In this document: piece after piece, positions 54,329 through 62,057 of the stretch
Layout: every line of letters starts with the position of its first letter
Position numbering within the stretch: position 1 is the first letter of the stretch
NCBI RefSeq assembly: GCF_019459225.1
Contig: NZ_JAIAZY010000001.1
Coordinates: forward strand, 145,110-209,109
Origin: Bacillus sp. IITD106
GTDB taxonomy: Bacteria; Bacillota; Bacilli; Bacillales; Bacillaceae_C
Reading direction: 5' to 3'
Length of the DNA stretch: 64,000 nt
The notes under the pieces: model-generated
What the model was told of the DNA's origin: nothing
The model's database searches: none
The model's input: only the letters and a program-made list of their open reading frames with translations
Made by a program: the position numbers and the translations under genes

Positions 54329-54745
54329 TTAGCTTTTATCCATTTGATATTGCACCTTTAAATCATTATATATTTCTAATGCTTGTTCATAAATATTGCT
54401 ATTGGGCTCAATTTGATAATTTTCAGTACCATCTCCAAGATGAAAAATACCCTTATGATCTATCATTAAAGTACCTGAAATTTGATCGTTATGAATAAAT
54501 GACACCGTTATCGCCTTTTCATAATCCATTTGTTCATTTGTTTGTCCAATATATTCAATTTGATTGTAAGCATCTACAAGTGACTGAACGGTTTCTTTGT
54601 CGACCTTATTATATCCTTCGTATAAACTCTGCCCAAATCCAATATCAACATAATCCGCTTTTATTTTTTTAACGGAATTATTATTACAACCTCCTATCAT
54701 TAAAAGTACACTTATTACGACTAAAACTAATAATCTCTTTTTCAT
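54329..54745 (-). CDS. Lipoprotein, unknown
   Basis: This 138-residue protein has a lipoprotein signal ending IGGC at residues 17-20 and a soluble domain with ITVSFIHNDQISGTLMIDHK and EQALEIYNDLKVQ. Its ATG overlaps the stop of the upstream 56-residue gene as TAATG, with GAGGAAGTGG as ribosome binding site, so the two are coupled. Family not recognised. Confidence 0.7.
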   Translation of the reverse strand: MKKRLLVLVVISVLLMIGGCNNNSVKKIKADYVDIGFGQSLYEGYNKVDKETVQSLVDAYNQIEYIGQTNEQMDYEKAITVSFIHNDQISGTLMIDHKGIFHLGDGTENYQIEPNSNIYEQALEIYNDLKVQYQMDKS

Positions 54746-54915
54746 TATTCCACTTCCTCTATCTGACCCTTGATTTTATGTGTAAATCCATTTTTTAGTA
54801 TTGAATCAAACTTGCTCGCATACGGGTTGGAAGATGCTGGGGAAAACAGCGTTTTTATAGCATAATTGATGATTCGTGATGGATACCATAATAATACTAA
54901 TGAAAATATACTCAT
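54745..54915 (-). CDS. Small protein of 56 residues, coupled
   Basis: The product begins MSIFSLVLLWYPSRIINYAI and ends GQIEEVE: an N-terminal hydrophobic stretch and a basic middle. It begins four bases after the methyltransferase stop and ends in a TAATG overlap with the lipoprotein gene, so all three form one transcript. Not recognised. Confidence 0.6.
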   Translation of the reverse strand: MSIFSLVLLWYPSRIINYAIKTLFSPASSNPYASKFDSILKNGFTHKIKGQIEEVE

Positions 54916-54919
54916 TCCC

Positions 54920-55741
54920 TTATTTTCTTCCTACTAAAATTTCCAAATCGATGCTGATTTCTGGGAGGTGAACTTCTTTGTCTGCATCACTTTTATTCCA
55001 TGTTAAAGGGGTCATTCGCAGCAAGGGTTGGACGAGAACTTCATTTAGAGGAACTTTGTAGGACAGCTCAAATGTTTCTAATAATTGAAAGTTTTCTTTA
55101 AACCGTTCAACCGTTTGCTCATTGGAATACGTTTCTTTATAGTAAAGATTTCTAATTTCTTTTAAATAACCGCTTTTTGGAACTACTTTTATTAAAAGTC
55201 CATCGGATCTCAGGAGTCGATTGAATTCCGAATAATTTGCCGGCGATAAAATATTGAGGACAGCATCAAAGGATTCCGCTCCAAAAGGACTATTTGCGAG
55301 ATCTCCTACGCACCAAATCATCTCATCATAATATTTTGCTGCGGACAAAATTCCTTCCTTTGCAATATCGATGCCGACCCCAACGGCATCGATTGCCTCT
55401 TCAAGAATATGTGCCAAATGCGAGCCTTCCCCACAGCCTGTATCTAGTATCTTGGGGGCTTGTACTTCTCCTATTATTGCTCTAATCTTTGAATGAAGCG
55501 GCTTATATAACCCACTGTCTATAATTGTTTTACGGGCCTCAAATAATTCCTTACCGTATTCCGAGCGTACCGGACGAGTTAGGAAATTGACATAGCCTTG
55601 TTTTGCAATATCAAACGTATGACTTTGATCGCAAACCACACTTTTACGTTCCACTATTTTCATCGCGCTAGCACAAACAGGGCATTGAAAAATAGATTCA
55701 AATCGCTGTATGTACAACGCACTTTTTTCTTTTTTCTTCAA
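54920..55741 (-). CDS. RlmA-like rRNA methyltransferase
   Basis: This 273-residue protein matches RlmA-type 23S rRNA guanine-N1 methyltransferases. The N-terminal zinc finger is CPVC...CDQSH, then YVNFL and the SAM motifs ILDTGCGEGSHLA and VGVGIDIA. FDAVLNILSPANYSEFNRLL is the catalytic region. RlmA(II)-type enzymes modify G748 near the macrolide/tylosin tunnel. TTG at 55741 follows GAGGTG. It heads a three-gene transcript. Confidence 0.88.
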   Translation of the reverse strand: MKKKEKSALYIQRFESIFQCPVCASAMKIVERKSVVCDQSHTFDIAKQGYVNFLTRPVRSEYGKELFEARKTIIDSGLYKPLHSKIRAIIGEVQAPKILDTGCGEGSHLAHILEEAIDAVGVGIDIAKEGILSAAKYYDEMIWCVGDLANSPFGAESFDAVLNILSPANYSEFNRLLRSDGLLIKVVPKSGYLKEIRNLYYKETYSNEQTVERFKENFQLLETFELSYKVPLNEVLVQPLLRMTPLTWNKSDADKEVHLPEISIDLEILVGRK

Positions 55742-55874
55742 TGTACACACCTCTATCTGAGATCAAGCTAATTATCATCATGCATTGATTTTAAATCTAC
55801 TAACCAAAAATGTACAAGAACCAGTCAAGAAATGGTTCTTTTTTTGTGACTATTTAAAAACAATAATTAAGATG

Positions 55875-56087
55875 TCACTTTGTACTACTACATATAAACA
55901 TGGAGGCATCCTGATTCATAAAAATACGATGTCCATGATAAAATGTCTTAATTTCAGTTGATTGAAAGCCAATTTCGGATAGTTCTTTTTTCAGTTCTTC
56001 CTTTGAAAAACCGTTATGAACCTTCGGATGATTTATTCCATCGTTTTTGTCAAAATCAATAATAATTAGCTTACCACCGTTATATGA
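55875..56087 (-). pseudogene. Methyltransferase, C-terminal fragment
   Basis: YNGGKLIIIDFDKNDGINHP, then KVHNGFSKEELKKELSEIGF and NQDASMFICS form the last third of a class I SAM methyltransferase. The N-terminal fragment lies beyond the TnpB element at 57602-57728. About 85-95 residues between them, including motifs I-IV, are missing. Confidence 0.8.
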
Positions 56088-56089
56088 AC

Positions 56090-56276
56090 CTCCCTCCACT
56101 TAAAACATTCTGTTTTTGAAGTGGGGGTTTCCAAACAAATCGATAAAAGAATCCAACAAGGAATGAGGGTGACCCATTCCTTTTATGACAAGTCACAGGA
56201 ACTCTTTCTATCAACTAGATTTGGCAACAGTCATTTCATTGACTGGGTCGGAACAGACCATCTACTACTTCCTGCC
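56090..56276 (-). ncRNA. Candidate omega (reRNA) scaffold
   Basis: Between the tnpB stop and the right-end hairpin are about 185 bases with several short stems, for example CAGTCAATGAAATGACTG near 56230. In TnpB elements the guide RNA scaffold covers this region and runs past the end into the flank. Ends not defined. Confidence 0.45.
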
Positions 56277-57464
56277 TTAGGCGATCCGTAGATACTTTGT
56301 ATGGTTCAGGCTAAAATCGAGTTCCCTGATTTCGCCGTAAAAGGTTTTGGCGAAGAAATTTGCGGCGCCGTGGATGTCTCGATGTTGGCTGTATCCGCAT
56401 GAACAAGTATAGATTCTAGAAGTCACTATTCGTTTCTTCTTGCAACAAGGACATTGTTGCGTGGTATGATGTTCGTCTTGTTTTGCTATCTGAATACCTT
56501 CTGCTTCCAATTTGTAAGCCAAATACTTGTACACTTTCCCGAAGGACCAATTCGATAATTTTTGATTGGTTCTTCTGTTTCGAACCCTTTTCTTTTTTCG
56601 ACGAGACGTGTTTCGTTGAACACCATCCACATCGCCAAAAACCACTTCTTTTACCTTATTCGTCAAACACCATTCCACAAACTGTTTCGTCGTCTTATGG
56701 ACTGCATCCTTTAATTGTTTGTCGCTTTTCGACAAGACGTACATTTTGGCACGTTGGTACTTTCTCCATTGCTTCGATCCTTTCTTGCACCGACTCATCT
56801 TCCGCTGAAGTTCTGCAAGTTTTTTGTTGCGCAGACGGTGAATGGAGCGCATTTTCCTGCCGGTAATGATGATGTTCTCACCGTTCTCCGCCACCGCCGC
56901 AATCGTATGGATTTCTCCCACGTCAATGGCTGAACGATTGGTGGATTTGTTTTCTTTTGCTTCTTTTCCATCGTCATACGCAATGGAAATCATCAATTTC
57001 CTGTCAAATACCAATTCCATTTCTTTGATGTTCCCTTTTGGCAATTCCTTGATCCAGATCGTTAAGGGCTTCTGTCTTTTGCCTTCAAAATCTCCCATCT
57101 TTAACTCGATTTTCCCATTCTCATGCACCGTGAAGCCGTTATTTGCCCATTTTGTGTTGAAATGTTTCTTCTGTTTATACGGATATTTGGTCGGATGTCC
57201 CCTTTTCCTTGCTTTTCTTGCTGCATCACGGGCAAACACGTATGTATGGCAAACCGCCTGCACGGACTGGGAATGGATGGGATACTTCCTTTTCGTTGCT
57301 TTCTGGAGCTCACTTTTGGTAATCCATTTGCCGGTTTTCATATGAGTGTCTTTGGCGGGTACGAGGCAGTGATTCCATACTTCAGCCGAAATGCGATTGC
57401 ACTCGAACAAACGATTGATCGTCTCTAGGCTTGCCCTAAACGAGGTCTTCATACACCGTATCAT
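56277..57464 (-). CDS. TnpB-type RNA-guided nuclease
   Basis: This 395-residue protein has the OrfB/TnpB layout: a basic N-terminal domain, RuvC-I AIDVGEIHTIAAVA (Asp), RuvC-II at EVVFGDVDGVQRN, a CPCC...CSCG zinc finger and RuvC-III QHRDIHGAANF (Asp). The usual RuvC-II Glu (VIEDL) is absent and Gly-Asp stands there instead. ATG at 57464 follows GGGGGTGTAAGG. No tnpA is present, so it depends on a transposase elsewhere. Confidence 0.85.
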   Translation of the reverse strand: MIRCMKTSFRASLETINRLFECNRISAEVWNHCLVPAKDTHMKTGKWITKSELQKATKRKYPIHSQSVQAVCHTYVFARDAARKARKRGHPTKYPYKQKKHFNTKWANNGFTVHENGKIELKMGDFEGKRQKPLTIWIKELPKGNIKEMELVFDRKLMISIAYDDGKEAKENKSTNRSAIDVGEIHTIAAVAENGENIIITGRKMRSIHRLRNKKLAELQRKMSRCKKGSKQWRKYQRAKMYVLSKSDKQLKDAVHKTTKQFVEWCLTNKVKEVVFGDVDGVQRNTSRRKKKRVRNRRTNQKLSNWSFGKVYKYLAYKLEAEGIQIAKQDEHHTTQQCPCCKKKRIVTSRIYTCSCGYSQHRDIHGAANFFAKTFYGEIRELDFSLNHTKYLRIA

Positions 57465-57601
57465 CCTTACACCCCCAAACATATGTTCCTATAACCTAGT
57501 ATAGCATATAGAGAAAATGTTTCAAGGGTAGAAAAATAAAGGGCAAGCATTCATCTCCCACCTAAATCTCAGATTTTGAGGAAGGAGACTTCTGCCCCAA
57601 G

Positions 57602-57728
57602 CTGTTAAAGATTTTGATGTACTTTTTCGTAATTCTTGTCTTACTTCCTTAACGATAACTTTAGCTAATTCAATTCTTTCTTCTGTATCATATTTTTTTG
57701 CCATCTGTTCAAAAACGTTATTTTCCAT
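57602..57728 (-). pseudogene. Methyltransferase, N-terminal fragment
   Basis: MENNVFEQMAKKYDTEERIE, then LAKVIVKEVRQELRKSTSKS, is the start of a class I methyltransferase of the type whose end is at 55875-56087. GGGAGT precedes the ATG. The frame runs into the TnpB element's left end after about 43 residues. Confidence 0.8.
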
Positions 57729-57875
57729 ATTCTACTCCCTTAATTTTCATAGTTAAACCAAACCCTTACAATCGAAGCTGCCCCACTAATAACAGATTGA
57801 ATGATTTAAGGTATTTTTTTAAAATGATTTCGATGAAGAGCAGAACAGAATAACCCTCCTAATTGTAGGAGGGTG

Positions 57876-58718
57876 TCAGCAAAGCTCAAGTCTCGATACT
57901 ACTTCGATATTTTGAAAAACAATTCCCATTTGAACGGCTGTTTGGGCTACTTCTGGGCGAATTCCAGATAGAATTGATTTTACTCCAAGGAGATCCAGTG
58001 CCTTTATTAATTGAAAAATTTGTTGTGCTACCATTGTATCCACAACCAAAACACCTGACAAATCAATATAAAGGACTTCAATTCTCTTTTGCGCAGCGAT
58101 TTCCAGTGTATTTTCAAGGATCATTTTGGCACGTACCGTATCAATTACTCCGATCAGCGGAAGCAAAGCTTTCTCGTTTCCTACTTGGATGACGGGAGTA
58201 CTCAATTCCTTAATGGTTTCCTGTTGGGCCTCTAGCCTTGCCATCGAAAATTTATGATTTTCTTCTACAAACCAACTCATGATTTTTTCAAATGTAAGGA
58301 TAATTCTTCGTCGCCATTTATTTATTTCATCCATGGAATATTCCCCGTCCTTCAGGGAAATAAATTCTTCAAATAAATCCAAATATTGCTCCTGTGTCCT
58401 GAAAAACTCTCGCAAAATATAATGAATAGGTGTTGCTAAATGTTGCTCGTCAGAAGCAATCGCCACGATCCATTTTTCAAAATCAGTATAAAAAGCCTGT
58501 TCTTCTCTAATGAAAACATCGCAAAATTGAAGATGAAATTCATAATTTTGTTCTTTCACTTCTTTTATTACAGTTGGATCTTTAGAGGAATAGATACCTG
58601 TCGGGTCGCTTTTGTCTAATAAATCGTACCATTCTTCTGTCAGCGACCATGTCTTTTCTTTAAAAAAATGGTATAATTCTAGAGATAATTCTTTGTCTTG
58701 TTCTATATTTGTATCCAT
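57876..58718 (-). CDS. RsbR-family STAS protein (orphan)
   Basis: This 280-residue protein has a non-haem globin-like N-terminal domain (about 1-150) and a C-terminal STAS domain with DLSGVLVVDTMVAQQIF. The phosphorylatable Thr sites are at ELSTPVIQV (near 170) and VDTMV (near 205). RsbR proteins form the stressosome with RsbS and RsbT and control SigB. No rsbS, rsbT or sigB is nearby, so it is a paralogue that would join a stressosome encoded elsewhere. Confidence 0.92.
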   Translation of the reverse strand: MDTNIEQDKELSLELYHFFKEKTWSLTEEWYDLLDKSDPTGIYSSKDPTVIKEVKEQNYEFHLQFCDVFIREEQAFYTDFEKWIVAIASDEQHLATPIHYILREFFRTQEQYLDLFEEFISLKDGEYSMDEINKWRRRIILTFEKIMSWFVEENHKFSMARLEAQQETIKELSTPVIQVGNEKALLPLIGVIDTVRAKMILENTLEIAAQKRIEVLYIDLSGVLVVDTMVAQQIFQLIKALDLLGVKSILSGIRPEVAQTAVQMGIVFQNIEVVSRLELC

Positions 58719-59022
58719 TAAACTAATTCACTTCCTTATTCTTTTATCAATCAACTTCCATTTATTTACCAAATTTTTACTATACTAAAAATTAAGCTAT
58801 ATGTCATATTTTAACAGAATGCATCCGAAAGTTATAGATTCTTAGGATTCATTAATGTAAGCATCTAATTTAATAGTCTAGTCCGCTTATTTCAATGAAA
58901 CGTGCATCTTTAATAGGTGGGCATAGCATAAACCGCCCTTTTAATAATAAGGACGGTTTACATTTTAGTTCGTGCTTTATAATTTTTTCGACCAACTAAA
59001 ATATCTCAATCGATGCTGACTC
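58719..59022. other. Gap with a hairpin
   Basis: Apart from the hairpin at 58929 nothing is seen. Confidence 0.4.
58929..58960 (-). terminator. Hairpin after the GyrI-like gene
   Basis: TAAACCGCCCTT pairs with AAGGACGGTTTA (one mismatch). There is no clear T run. Confidence 0.5.
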
Positions 59023-59646
59023 TTATCGTTTTTGTACATGAAACCTTAACACCGTTTTCAACTTTGCTTGTTCAGTCTTTCGGGGATCTGACAAATAGAT
59101 TTCCCGATGAATTTTGCTTGTCCGACTGTATCCATTCTCTTCACAGTACGCTTCCATTCGCTCAAAACTTTTCGGTTCATCATCGAAGCTTCCAATGTGC
59201 ATCATTTGACAGCTTAATCCATCTGTCATTTGTTCAAACCGGACTTTTTCTAGAAACGGGTTTGCCTTATTCCTTTTCATCTGTTCCAAAAATCGCTCAA
59301 ATCCTTTTTCTGTCAAAAAGTCGGGTTGGCGAATCATAATAGTGTATTTAAAATTGCTTTTGTCTGTCGAGGGCTTTGAATAATCAAGCAAGTCCCACAC
59401 ACCCTCAAGTGGAAAAACGGTGTATTCATAAAATCCATCTGGCACATCATCACTCTTATAAGACATTCTCACCGCATAACTTAAACTGTACAAGGCTTCT
59501 GTTGCCCTTGCAAATTCTTCACCGTTGGGATCCCCGGAACCGCTGACCATAAAAAACGGCATTTTGGGAACTTCCACAATTTCCGGCGTCGTTTTCGGCA
59601 TATAGAGGTGCTTAAAATCCTTTTTATACTCTACTTTTTTACTCAA
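59023..59646 (-). CDS. GyrI-like small-molecule-binding protein
   Basis: This 207-residue protein of the GyrI-like/SOUL fold has EIVEVPKMPFFMVSGSGDPN, GFYEYTVFPLEGVWDL and YTIMIRQPDF, then REIYLSDPRKTEQAKLKTVL at the C terminus, typical of stand-alone GyrI-like proteins that bind or hydrolyse drugs. TTG at 59646 follows GGAGTGA. Downstream of a truncated WYL regulator on the same strand, which may once have been its partner. Confidence 0.82.
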   Translation of the reverse strand: MSKKVEYKKDFKHLYMPKTTPEIVEVPKMPFFMVSGSGDPNGEEFARATEALYSLSYAVRMSYKSDDVPDGFYEYTVFPLEGVWDLLDYSKPSTDKSNFKYTIMIRQPDFLTEKGFERFLEQMKRNKANPFLEKVRFEQMTDGLSCQMMHIGSFDDEPKSFERMEAYCEENGYSRTSKIHREIYLSDPRKTEQAKLKTVLRFHVQKR

Positions 59647-59721
59647 AGCAATCACTCCTTTGTATTGTTTAAGTCCAGCTTAACATGATGAATATGACAA
59701 CAGTATGTCATATTAAAAAAT

Positions 59722-60063
59722 TCATTTTTCTTTTGAACCGTACTTGAGCAGCATCTTTTCTAACCTTGCTTTGATTTTGTCTCTGACACGTTCCGGCTCG
59801 ATGACCTCCGCGGAATCCCCGAAGGATAATATATACACCCATTCATCTTCTGGATAGGTAACCGTAACGGTAAAACTGCCATCTCCATTTTTCCGAATAT
59901 TAGATTCATCAAATTCATCATACACTCGGTGAGCAGTCGCAGGTTGCAATTGCAATGTCAGGTCAACCATAGGATGAAAATTGCCATACTCCGTTTCAGC
60001 TAAAGGATCATGAAACCAATCCCGGTAAAATTTTTCAGCATGAAAACACTTGGTTATTTTCCC
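59722..60063 (-). pseudogene. WYL-family regulator, C-terminal fragment
   Basis: HAEKFYRDWFHDPLAETEYG then VDLTLQLQPATAHRVYDEFD and EDEWVYILSFGDSAEVIEPE form the last third of a YafY-type regulator. The HTH and WYL core are gone; the frame stops at the edge of the 122-bp repeat at 60039. It is probably a dead gene, although an internal ATG at 59970 could give a short protein. Confidence 0.75.
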
Positions 60064-60160
60064 CTATGCTAAAAGAACGATTTATTGAGATTATTCATAA
60101 TTATCTGGAATAAAATTTTAATTGTTTTATAATCGAATTGAAACAGCAATTCACCAGATG
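60039..60160 (+). repeat. Upstream-region repeat, copy A
   Basis: 122 bases aligned without gaps to 61869-61990 with 19 differences (84 percent identity). It contains TATAAT at 60128-60133 and precedes the GHL10 gene. Confidence 0.85.
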
Positions 60161-60249
60161 AATTGGAGAAGGTGGTGAAATGTACCATTAGTCATTCTAA
60201 ACATGGACAAGCCATCACGACAAAAAATAAAAAGAGAGGTAGGTTGAGA

Positions 60250-61791
60250 ATGAAAAAAGAAATTGGTAAGGCTCTTATCATTGGTATACTTTTAAGCACT
60301 ATGTTTTCTACTCATGTTGGCAGCTCTTTTGCTGCAAGCCATGTACCTCCTAAGTATGAAATGCGTGCCTCATGGATTTCCACCGTTACAAATATCGATT
60401 TGAAACCCGGCATGAATGAAGCAGAATATACTAAATGGGTTCAATCAACCGTTAAAACGCTTGAAGAAAAGAACTTTAATACAATTGTTTTCCAAGTTAA
60501 ACCGACAGCTGATGCCTTGTATCCTTCCAAATTAGCACCTTGGTCCAGATATATTACAGGTAAGGGACAAGGAATTGATCCGGGATATGATCCACTGCAA
60601 ATTATGCTAGATACAGCTCATGAGCATGGAATGGAACTTCATGCTTGGATCAATCCATACCGTGTTACTATGGCGAGCCAAGGGCTTGATGATTTGACAA
60701 GCGACAATATTGCTAAGAAGCATCCTGATTGGGTAGTAAAACACGGAGCTCAATATTATTTAAATCCAGGAATTCCTGGGGTCCAAGAATACTTGGTTGA
60801 TGCCGTCAAAGAGTTGGTTGAAAATTACGATGTGGATGCCGTCCACATGGATGATTACTTCTATCCGGGAGTTAATTTCGAAGATGAAGAAACATTTGAT
60901 AAATATGGCGGTGACTTCACTGATATTGGAGACTGGCGGAGAAATAATGTCAACCAACTTGTCAAAGCTATTTACAAAAACATAAAAGATATCAAGCCAT
61001 GGGTTCAATTTGGTATCTCACCATCCGGAATATGGAGAAATATTGCAGACGACCCAAATGGAAGTGAGACAGACGGCGGAGCTCATTACGATAATCTTTT
61101 CGCAGATTCTCTTCAGTGGATTCGTGATGGATCTGTCGATTATCTTACCCCACAAATCTATTGGTCTAGAGAACTCGCTATTGCCAACTACTCCATTCTT
61201 TTAGATTGGTGGAGTAGACAAGCAGAAACTCAAGCCCTTGTCCACCCAATCAATCTTTATATTGGAATGGCAGACTATAAAGTTAATAATAACTTTGATA
61301 CGGCATGGAATAATGCACGTGAGCTTCCTGAGCAAATTCTTGATAATCGGGCAAATGGTATTGCAAAAGGGCAAATGCATTTTACATTGAGAGATATCTT
61401 GAACAACCCAATCGGCTATCAAGATATCATTAGTAAGGAAATGTATAACACGAAAACCCTGACACCAGCAACCTCTTGGCTTGGAGCGAACGAGCCGAAA
61501 AAGCCGCTTGACGTAAGTGCAGATCAACATGGAGAATCTATTACTATTACAATTGATAACAAGAAACGGACAGATGCAAAGAAATACGTTATCTATCGTT
61601 TCGAAGGTAATAACGATGGAGACTATAACAATCCCGAAAATATCGCTGGTATCGTATATAGTAAAGATGGGGTCACAACTTTCGTCGATCATGATATCGA
61701 CCCAAATAAAAGATATACGTACGGCGTAACGTCCATTTCGCATACAGGTGTGGAAAGTAATGATGCGAAAAAAGTGAAGACAAAAAAATAG
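60250..61791 (+). CDS. Secreted GHL10-type glycoside hydrolase
   Basis: This 513-residue protein has a signal peptide (about 1-30), a GHL10 (DUF187) TIM-barrel hydrolase domain (about 35-400) and a C-terminal fibronectin-like domain. The barrel shows EMRASWISTVTNIDLKPG, LHAWINPYRV, VDAVHMDDYFYPG (acidic residues) and PQIYWSRE. ATG at 60250 follows GAGAGGTAGG. Related to YngK-type proteins; the substrate is unknown, perhaps a wall or exopolysaccharide glycan. Its upstream region is shared with the chitinase gene. Confidence 0.88.
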   Translation: MKKEIGKALIIGILLSTMFSTHVGSSFAASHVPPKYEMRASWISTVTNIDLKPGMNEAEYTKWVQSTVKTLEEKNFNTIVFQVKPTADALYPSKLAPWSRYITGKGQGIDPGYDPLQIMLDTAHEHGMELHAWINPYRVTMASQGLDDLTSDNIAKKHPDWVVKHGAQYYLNPGIPGVQEYLVDAVKELVENYDVDAVHMDDYFYPGVNFEDEETFDKYGGDFTDIGDWRRNNVNQLVKAIYKNIKDIKPWVQFGISPSGIWRNIADDPNGSETDGGAHYDNLFADSLQWIRDGSVDYLTPQIYWSRELAIANYSILLDWWSRQAETQALVHPINLYIGMADYKVNNNFDTAWNNARELPEQILDNRANGIAKGQMHFTLRDILNNPIGYQDIISKEMYNTKTLTPATSWLGANEPKKPLDVSADQHGESITITIDNKKRTDAKKYVIYRFEGNNDGDYNNPENIAGIVYSKDGVTTFVDHDIDPNKRYTYGVTSISHTGVESNDAKKVKTKK

Positions 61792-61868
61792 GTCGGTAAT
61801 TTGGGGCTGTCCAAAAAGTCAGTGAAAACTAACCTTTTGTGATACCCCTTTTTATCTTGTCTAGCAAA

Positions 61869-61990
61869 CATGAAAACATTTGGTTATTTTTCCCTATGTT
61901 AAAAGAACGATTTTTTTGGAGTATTCATAATAGTCCGGAATAATATTTTAAATGTTTTATAATTAAATTGAAACAATAATTCACTTAATG
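61869..61990 (+). repeat. Upstream-region repeat, copy B
   Basis: Gap-free match to 60039-60160, upstream of the chitinase gene. It retains the TATAAT and the flanking ATTGAAACA. Confidence 0.85.
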
Positions 61991-62057
61991 AAAAGGAGTG
62001 TGAGTGATTTTACTAGTCTTAGTAAGTTTAAAAAAAGAGTATTGAGGAGGTAAAAAT

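Larger units (their letters stand above)
56088..57600 (-). mobile_element. IS200/IS605-type TnpB element (no TnpA)
   Basis: The element carries tnpB only. The right end has a subterminal hairpin (CCACTT/AAGTGG with AAAA/TTTT, 56092-56127). The left end near 57545-57600 has small inverted repeats (AAATCTGAGATTT). It lies within a split methyltransferase gene. The ends are estimated from where that gene's frames stop. Confidence 0.7.

Noticed and set aside
55817..55845. Plus-strand terminator hairpin AGAACCA/TGGTTCT with T run
   Set aside because: A good terminator shape, but no plus-strand gene precedes it, so its role is unclear and it is not listed as a feature.
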